The notes beneath the pieces were generated by a model, which made no database searches, was not told where the DNA came from, and was given only the letters and a program-made list of their open reading frames with translations. A program made the translations under genes and the position numbers. This document shows, one piece after another, positions 5,386-9,002 of a stretch of DNA of 9,002 nt (its first letter is position 1; every line of letters starts with the position of its first letter). Source of the stretch: Bryobacteraceae bacterium (GTDB lineage: Bacteria; Acidobacteriota; Terriglobia; Bryobacterales; Bryobacteraceae); the NCBI GenBank assembly GCA_030044325.1, contig JASHWA010000311.1, positions 1 to 9,002 on the forward strand, in the 5' to 3' direction.

Positions 5386-6498
5386 ATGGAATTTACCGTT
5401 AGCAGGGCAGACCTGGTTCGCGAGCTGAACCTTTCACAAGGCGTGGTCGAGCGCAAGACGACAATTCCGATCCTGTCGAACGTGCTGGTGGAAGCCGACG
5501 GCGATCGTATTCTTCTGACGGCGACGGATCTGGAATTGGGGATCCGGTGCTCGTGTCCGGCGCGCGTAAAGAAAGCGGGCGGTGGAACGGTGCCGGCACG
5601 GCGCCTGCTCGACTACGTGCGCCTGTTGCCGGATGGCGACGTGCAGGTGAAGATTCAGGAGAACAACTGGGCGAGCCTGGTGAGCGGCCGGTCGAGAACG
5701 CGGATCGCGGGGATGTCGCGCGAGAGTTTTCCGGAGCTGCCGCAGATGCCGGCGCTGCTCGCCGAGATTCCGATTGGCGTGCTCGCGTCGATGATCGCGA
5801 AGACAATTTTTTCGATCTCGGCGGAGGAATCGCGGTTCACGCTGAACGGCGCGCTGCTGGTGCTGAGAAAAGGCGGGCTGACCATGGTGGCGACGGACAG
5901 CCACCGGCTGGCGATGATCGAAAGCGCGGGCGAAATTCCGGGAATCGGCGCGGCGTATCGCGCGCTGCTTCCGAGAAAAGCGATGCAGGAGTTGCAAAAG
6001 CTCGCGAGCGAAGCCGATCCAGCGGCAATGTTGCGTTTTTCCGGCGACGAGAATCATTTGTTTTTCCAGTTGGGCGACCGTCTGCTTTTGAGCCGCAAGC
6101 TGACCGGCAATTTTCCCGATTACGAGCGTGTGCTGCCGAGGGAACATCCACATTCCGTGACGCTTGAGCGCGAGGAGTTGCGCGGCGCGATCGAGCGCGT
6201 GGCGCAGTTTTCCGACGAACGCTCACGCGCGATCCGAGTGCGCTTTGCGCCGAGTGAGTTCAAAGTGTACTCGTCGGTATCGGACACGGGCGAGAGTGAA
6301 GAGAGCATTCCTATGACCTATGAGGGTCCGGCGACCGAGATCGGCTTCAACGCGCAATACATGCTCGATTTCCTGCGCGCCATTTCCGACCCGCAGGTGA
6401 ATTTCCTGTTCAAGGATCCGCACAGCGCGGGCGAGCTTCGGCCGGCGGGTGAAAAGGCGGAGAGCTATCGCTACGTGATCATGCCCATGCGCATTTGA
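5386..6498 (+). CDS. dnaN: DNA polymerase III sliding clamp (beta subunit)
   Basis: The clamp forms a ring dimer around DNA and tethers the replicative polymerase and many repair proteins. The 370-aa length is standard, made of three similar domains at about 1-122, 123-251 and 252-370. Family landmarks are MEFTVSRADL and KTTIPILSNVLVEA at the N-terminus, TATDLELGIRC (45-55), ATDSHRLAMI (169-178), SRKLTGNFPDYERVLP (236-251), FNAQYMLDFL (321-330) and the C-terminal YRYVIMPMRI. The protein-binding cleft residues are present in the HRL and PMRI segments. The ATG at 5386 is preceded by GAGGA (5375-5379) at a six-base spacing. It lies 252 bp after dnaA, has its own extended -10 promoter, and is followed 38 bp later by gyrB, so the two are probably cotranscribed. 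Confidence 0.97.
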   Translation: MEFTVSRADLVRELNLSQGVVERKTTIPILSNVLVEADGDRILLTATDLELGIRCSCPARVKKAGGGTVPARRLLDYVRLLPDGDVQVKIQENNWASLVSGRSRTRIAGMSRESFPELPQMPALLAEIPIGVLASMIAKTIFSISAEESRFTLNGALLVLRKGGLTMVATDSHRLAMIESAGEIPGIGAAYRALLPRKAMQELQKLASEADPAAMLRFSGDENHLFFQLGDRLLLSRKLTGNFPDYERVLPREHPHSVTLEREELRGAIERVAQFSDERSRAIRVRFAPSEFKVYSSVSDTGESEESIPMTYEGPATEIGFNAQYMLDFLRAISDPQVNFLFKDPHSAGELRPAGEKAESYRYVIMPMRI

Positions 6499-6536
6499 AA
6501 CTATCCCAAGTTTCCGAAGTGAGTTAAAGAAGCACA

Positions 6537-8996
6537 ATGTCAACAAAAGATACCACCGGCCTGACGCCGGAAGACCCGAAAAAACCACCCGTGTACGATT
6601 CCTCAAGTATCAAGGTGCTGGAAGGCCTGGAAGCGGTGCGGCTGCGGCCGGCGATGTACATCGGCTCGACCGGCGAAATGGGGCTGCATCACCTGGTGTA
6701 CGAAGTGGTCGATAATTCCGTGGATGAAGCGCTGGCCGGATATTGCACCGAGGTCAACGTTACGATTCATGAAGACGATTCGATCACAGTGGTGGACAAC
6801 GGGCGCGGCATTCCGGTGGACATTCACGAAGAGGAGGGCGTTTCCGCGGCGCAGGTGGTGATGACCAAGCTGCACGCGGGCGGAAAGTTCGATTCGAATT
6901 CGTACAAAGTTTCGGGGGGTCTGCACGGGGTGGGCGTAAGCTGCGTGAACGCGCTGTCGGAATGGCTGGAGCTGGAAATCTGGCGGCCGCGCAAGGGCGA
7001 GACGGCGTCGGTCACCTGGGAGCAGGAGTATGCGCGTGGAATCCCCAAGGCTCCGCTCGCGGCGACGGGAAAAGCCGGGCGGAAGACGGGCACGAAAGTG
7101 ACCTTCAAACCGGACGCGTCGATCATGGACGCGACCAAGTTCAATTTCGACACGCTGGCGCAGCGGCTGCGCGAGCTCGCGTTTTTGAACAAAGGTCTCA
7201 AAATCACCTTGACCGATGAGCGGCAGGAGCCGCAGCGCGAAACCGAATTCCACTTCAACGGCGGGATCGCCGAGTTCATCAAACACCTGAATCGCGGCAA
7301 GGCCGTGCTGCACGACAAGCCGATCGCTTTCGAAGGCGAGCGCGAACTCGCCAACGGCGGCACGCTCACGATGGACATTGCGCTCCAGTACAACGACACG
7401 TACGGCGAGCTGGTGTTCAGCTTCGCCAACAACATCAACACGGTGGATGGCGGGACGCATCTGACTGCGTTTCGCAGCGCGCTGACGCGAACCATCAACG
7501 CCGCGGGTCAATCGGCGGGGTTGTTTAAAGACGTCAAGGAGAATTTGACGGGCGACGACGTGCGTGAAGGTTTGGCGGCGGTGATCAGCGTGAAGCTGCC
7601 GCAGCCGCAGTTCGAGGGACAGACTAAGGGCAAGCTGAATTCCGATATCGGCGGCTACGTAGTCCAGTTCATCAACGAGAAGCTGGGCGAATTTTTCGAC
7701 AAGAATCCGGCGGTGATGCGCAAGATTGTCTCAAAGGCGATCGATGCGTCGCGGGCTCGTGAGGCGGCGCGGAAGGCGCGGGATCTGACCAGGCGCAAGG
7801 GCGCGCTCGATTCGGGAGGGTTGCCGGGGAAGCTTGCGGATTGCCAGGAGAAAGATCCGGAGCGGTGCGAGTTGTTTTTAGTCGAGGGCGAATCGGCGGG
7901 CGGAACGGCGAAGGGCGGGCGGGACCGGCGCTACCAGGCGATTTTGCCGCTGCGCGGAAAAATTCTGAACGTGGAAAAGGCGCGCCTCGAAAAAATGCTG
8001 GGCCACGAGGAAATCCGCGCGATGATCACGGCGATCGGCACGGGAATCAAAGACGATTTCGATCCGGCGCGGCTGCGCTACGGAAAAATCATCATCATGA
8101 CCGACGCCGACGTGGACGGGAGCCATATTCGCACGCTGCTGCTCACGTTTTTCTTCCGCCAGATGCAGGAGCTGATCAAGCGGGGGCACGTGTTTGTGGC
8201 GCAGCCGCCGCTGTATCGCATCAAAAAAGGGAAGAGCGAAAAATATATCAAGGACGACAAAGAATTCACGCGCGAAATTCTGCGGCGCGCCACCGAGAAT
8301 CTGAAAGTGGAGCTGGCGGACAAGACGGTGCTCGAAGGAACGGAGCTGCGCAATTTCCTGATGCAGCTGGAGGAGCTGCAAATCACGTGGCGGCGGCTGG
8401 AACGCCGGCTGCGTGAATCGCGCGTGATCGAAGTTCTGTCGCGCATCGAGCTGGCGATCGATACCAAGGGCGATTTCAGCGACGAAAAGAATCTCAAGCC
8501 GGTGCACGACGCGCTGAAGGCTTTGAAGATCGAGACGGAGCTGAAGCGCGACGAAGAGCATTCGGTGTGGATGGTCACCTACAAGGACCACACCAACGCG
8601 GAGCGCGCGATCAATATCGAGCTCGCGGCGCAGCCCGAATACCGGCGGCTGCGGTCGATCGCGCGGCAGACGCTCAAATTCAATCAGCCGCCGTTCACGG
8701 TGGTGAAGGATTCGGCGCGCGAGCCGCAAGCGGCCTGGCGCGAGCTGCTGAGCTTCGTCAAGAACGAAGGGACCCGCGAGGTGAACGTGCAGCGCTACAA
8801 GGGGCTGGGCGAGATGAATGCGGGGCAGCTTTGGGAAACGACCATGAACATCGAGACTCGCACGCTGCTCAAAGTTTCGCTGGAAGATCTGGCGCAGACG
8901 GAGACGATTTTCACCACGCTGATGGGTGAGGACGTGGAGAGCCGGCGCAAGTTTATCGAAGAGAACGCGCTGGACGTTCGGAATCTGGACGTGTAG
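6537..8996 (+). CDS. gyrB: DNA gyrase subunit B
   Basis: GyrB is the ATPase subunit of gyrase, which with GyrA introduces negative supercoils ahead of replication and transcription. The 819-aa protein is complete. The GHKL ATPase domain shows EVVDNSVDEA (56-65, catalytic Glu near 56), DNGRGIP (87-93), GGLHGVG (127-133) and the transducer QTKGKL (362-367, switch lysine). The TOPRIM domain has E450 in LVEGESAGG, PLRGKILNVEKAR (471-483) and the metal-binding TDADVDG (522-528). A long stretch of about 170 residues (near 572-742) separates TOPRIM from the tail motif QRYKGLGEMNAGQLWETTM; such an insertion is typical of Gram-negative GyrB and separates it from shorter GyrB/ParE forms. The residue after EG is Glu (E452), where E. 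coli has Asp426. The ribosome site before the ATG is weak (AAAGAAG, 6526-6532). The adjacent dnaN supports GyrB over ParE. Confidence 0.96.
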   Translation: MSTKDTTGLTPEDPKKPPVYDSSSIKVLEGLEAVRLRPAMYIGSTGEMGLHHLVYEVVDNSVDEALAGYCTEVNVTIHEDDSITVVDNGRGIPVDIHEEEGVSAAQVVMTKLHAGGKFDSNSYKVSGGLHGVGVSCVNALSEWLELEIWRPRKGETASVTWEQEYARGIPKAPLAATGKAGRKTGTKVTFKPDASIMDATKFNFDTLAQRLRELAFLNKGLKITLTDERQEPQRETEFHFNGGIAEFIKHLNRGKAVLHDKPIAFEGERELANGGTLTMDIALQYNDTYGELVFSFANNINTVDGGTHLTAFRSALTRTINAAGQSAGLFKDVKENLTGDDVREGLAAVISVKLPQPQFEGQTKGKLNSDIGGYVVQFINEKLGEFFDKNPAVMRKIVSKAIDASRAREAARKARDLTRRKGALDSGGLPGKLADCQEKDPERCELFLVEGESAGGTAKGGRDRRYQAILPLRGKILNVEKARLEKMLGHEEIRAMITAIGTGIKDDFDPARLRYGKIIIMTDADVDGSHIRTLLLTFFFRQMQELIKRGHVFVAQPPLYRIKKGKSEKYIKDDKEFTREILRRATENLKVELADKTVLEGTELRNFLMQLEELQITWRRLERRLRESRVIEVLSRIELAIDTKGDFSDEKNLKPVHDALKALKIETELKRDEEHSVWMVTYKDHTNAERAINIELAAQPEYRRLRSIARQTLKFNQPPFTVVKDSAREPQAAWRELLSFVKNEGTREVNVQRYKGLGEMNAGQLWETTMNIETRTLLKVSLEDLAQTETIFTTLMGEDVESRRKFIEENALDVRNLDV

Positions 8997-9002
8997 CAGG
9001 TT

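Overview
The window carries the conserved replication block dnaA-dnaN-gyrB of a bacterial chromosome (from about 3.6 kb to the end, all on the + strand) and, to its left, a small accessory stretch: an unrecognised protein gene, a HigBA/RelBE-type toxin-antitoxin pair on the - strand, and a complete ISL3-family insertion sequence. The IS ends directly at the 3' CCA of a tRNA-Gly(GCC) gene. The dnaA-dnaN-gyrB order, the chromosomal oriC context, a GyrB carrying the long C-terminal-half insertion common in Gram-negative bacteria, the fairly GC-rich housekeeping genes and a PD40-like propeller protein fit a soil Gram-negative lineage such as Acidobacteriota. That placement is inference from protein style, not a phylogenetic test.

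Layout. 1-861: a hypothetical protein, possibly open at its 5' end, with a beta-propeller-like C-terminus. 862-1104: convergent intergenic region with small inverted repeats. 1105-1778 (-): toxin gene followed by antitoxin gene, overlapping by four bases, with a -10 box embedded in palindromic operator-like DNA at 1789-1819. 1872-3163: ISL3-family element of 1292 bp with 44-bp imperfect terminal inverted repeats and an intact 392-aa DDE transposase. 3164-3239 (-): tRNA-Gly(GCC) with encoded CCA and its own promoter. 3240-3786: non-coding DNA holding an 18-bp-stem inverted repeat, a terminator-like hairpin on the - strand, a probable dnaA promoter, and a perfect 9-bp inverted repeat of DnaA-box-like sequence in the dnaA leader. 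3787-5133: dnaA. 5134-5385: dnaA-dnaN intergenic region with DnaA-box-like sequences and an extended -10 promoter. 5386-6498: dnaN. 6537-8996: gyrB, complete.

How the genes work together. DnaA opens the origin, the DnaN clamp tethers the replicative polymerase, and GyrB is the ATPase half of gyrase, which removes the supercoils made by fork movement. recF, which often lies between dnaN and gyrB, is absent here; the gap is only 38 bp. The toxin-antitoxin pair and IS look like an accessory insertion against the tRNA-Gly gene beside the origin.

I do not see a convincing undescribed system. The points most worth checking are the IS/tRNA junction (with the tRNA promoter reading antisense into tnpA), the long inverted repeat at 3346-3393, and the DnaA-box palindrome ahead of dnaA.
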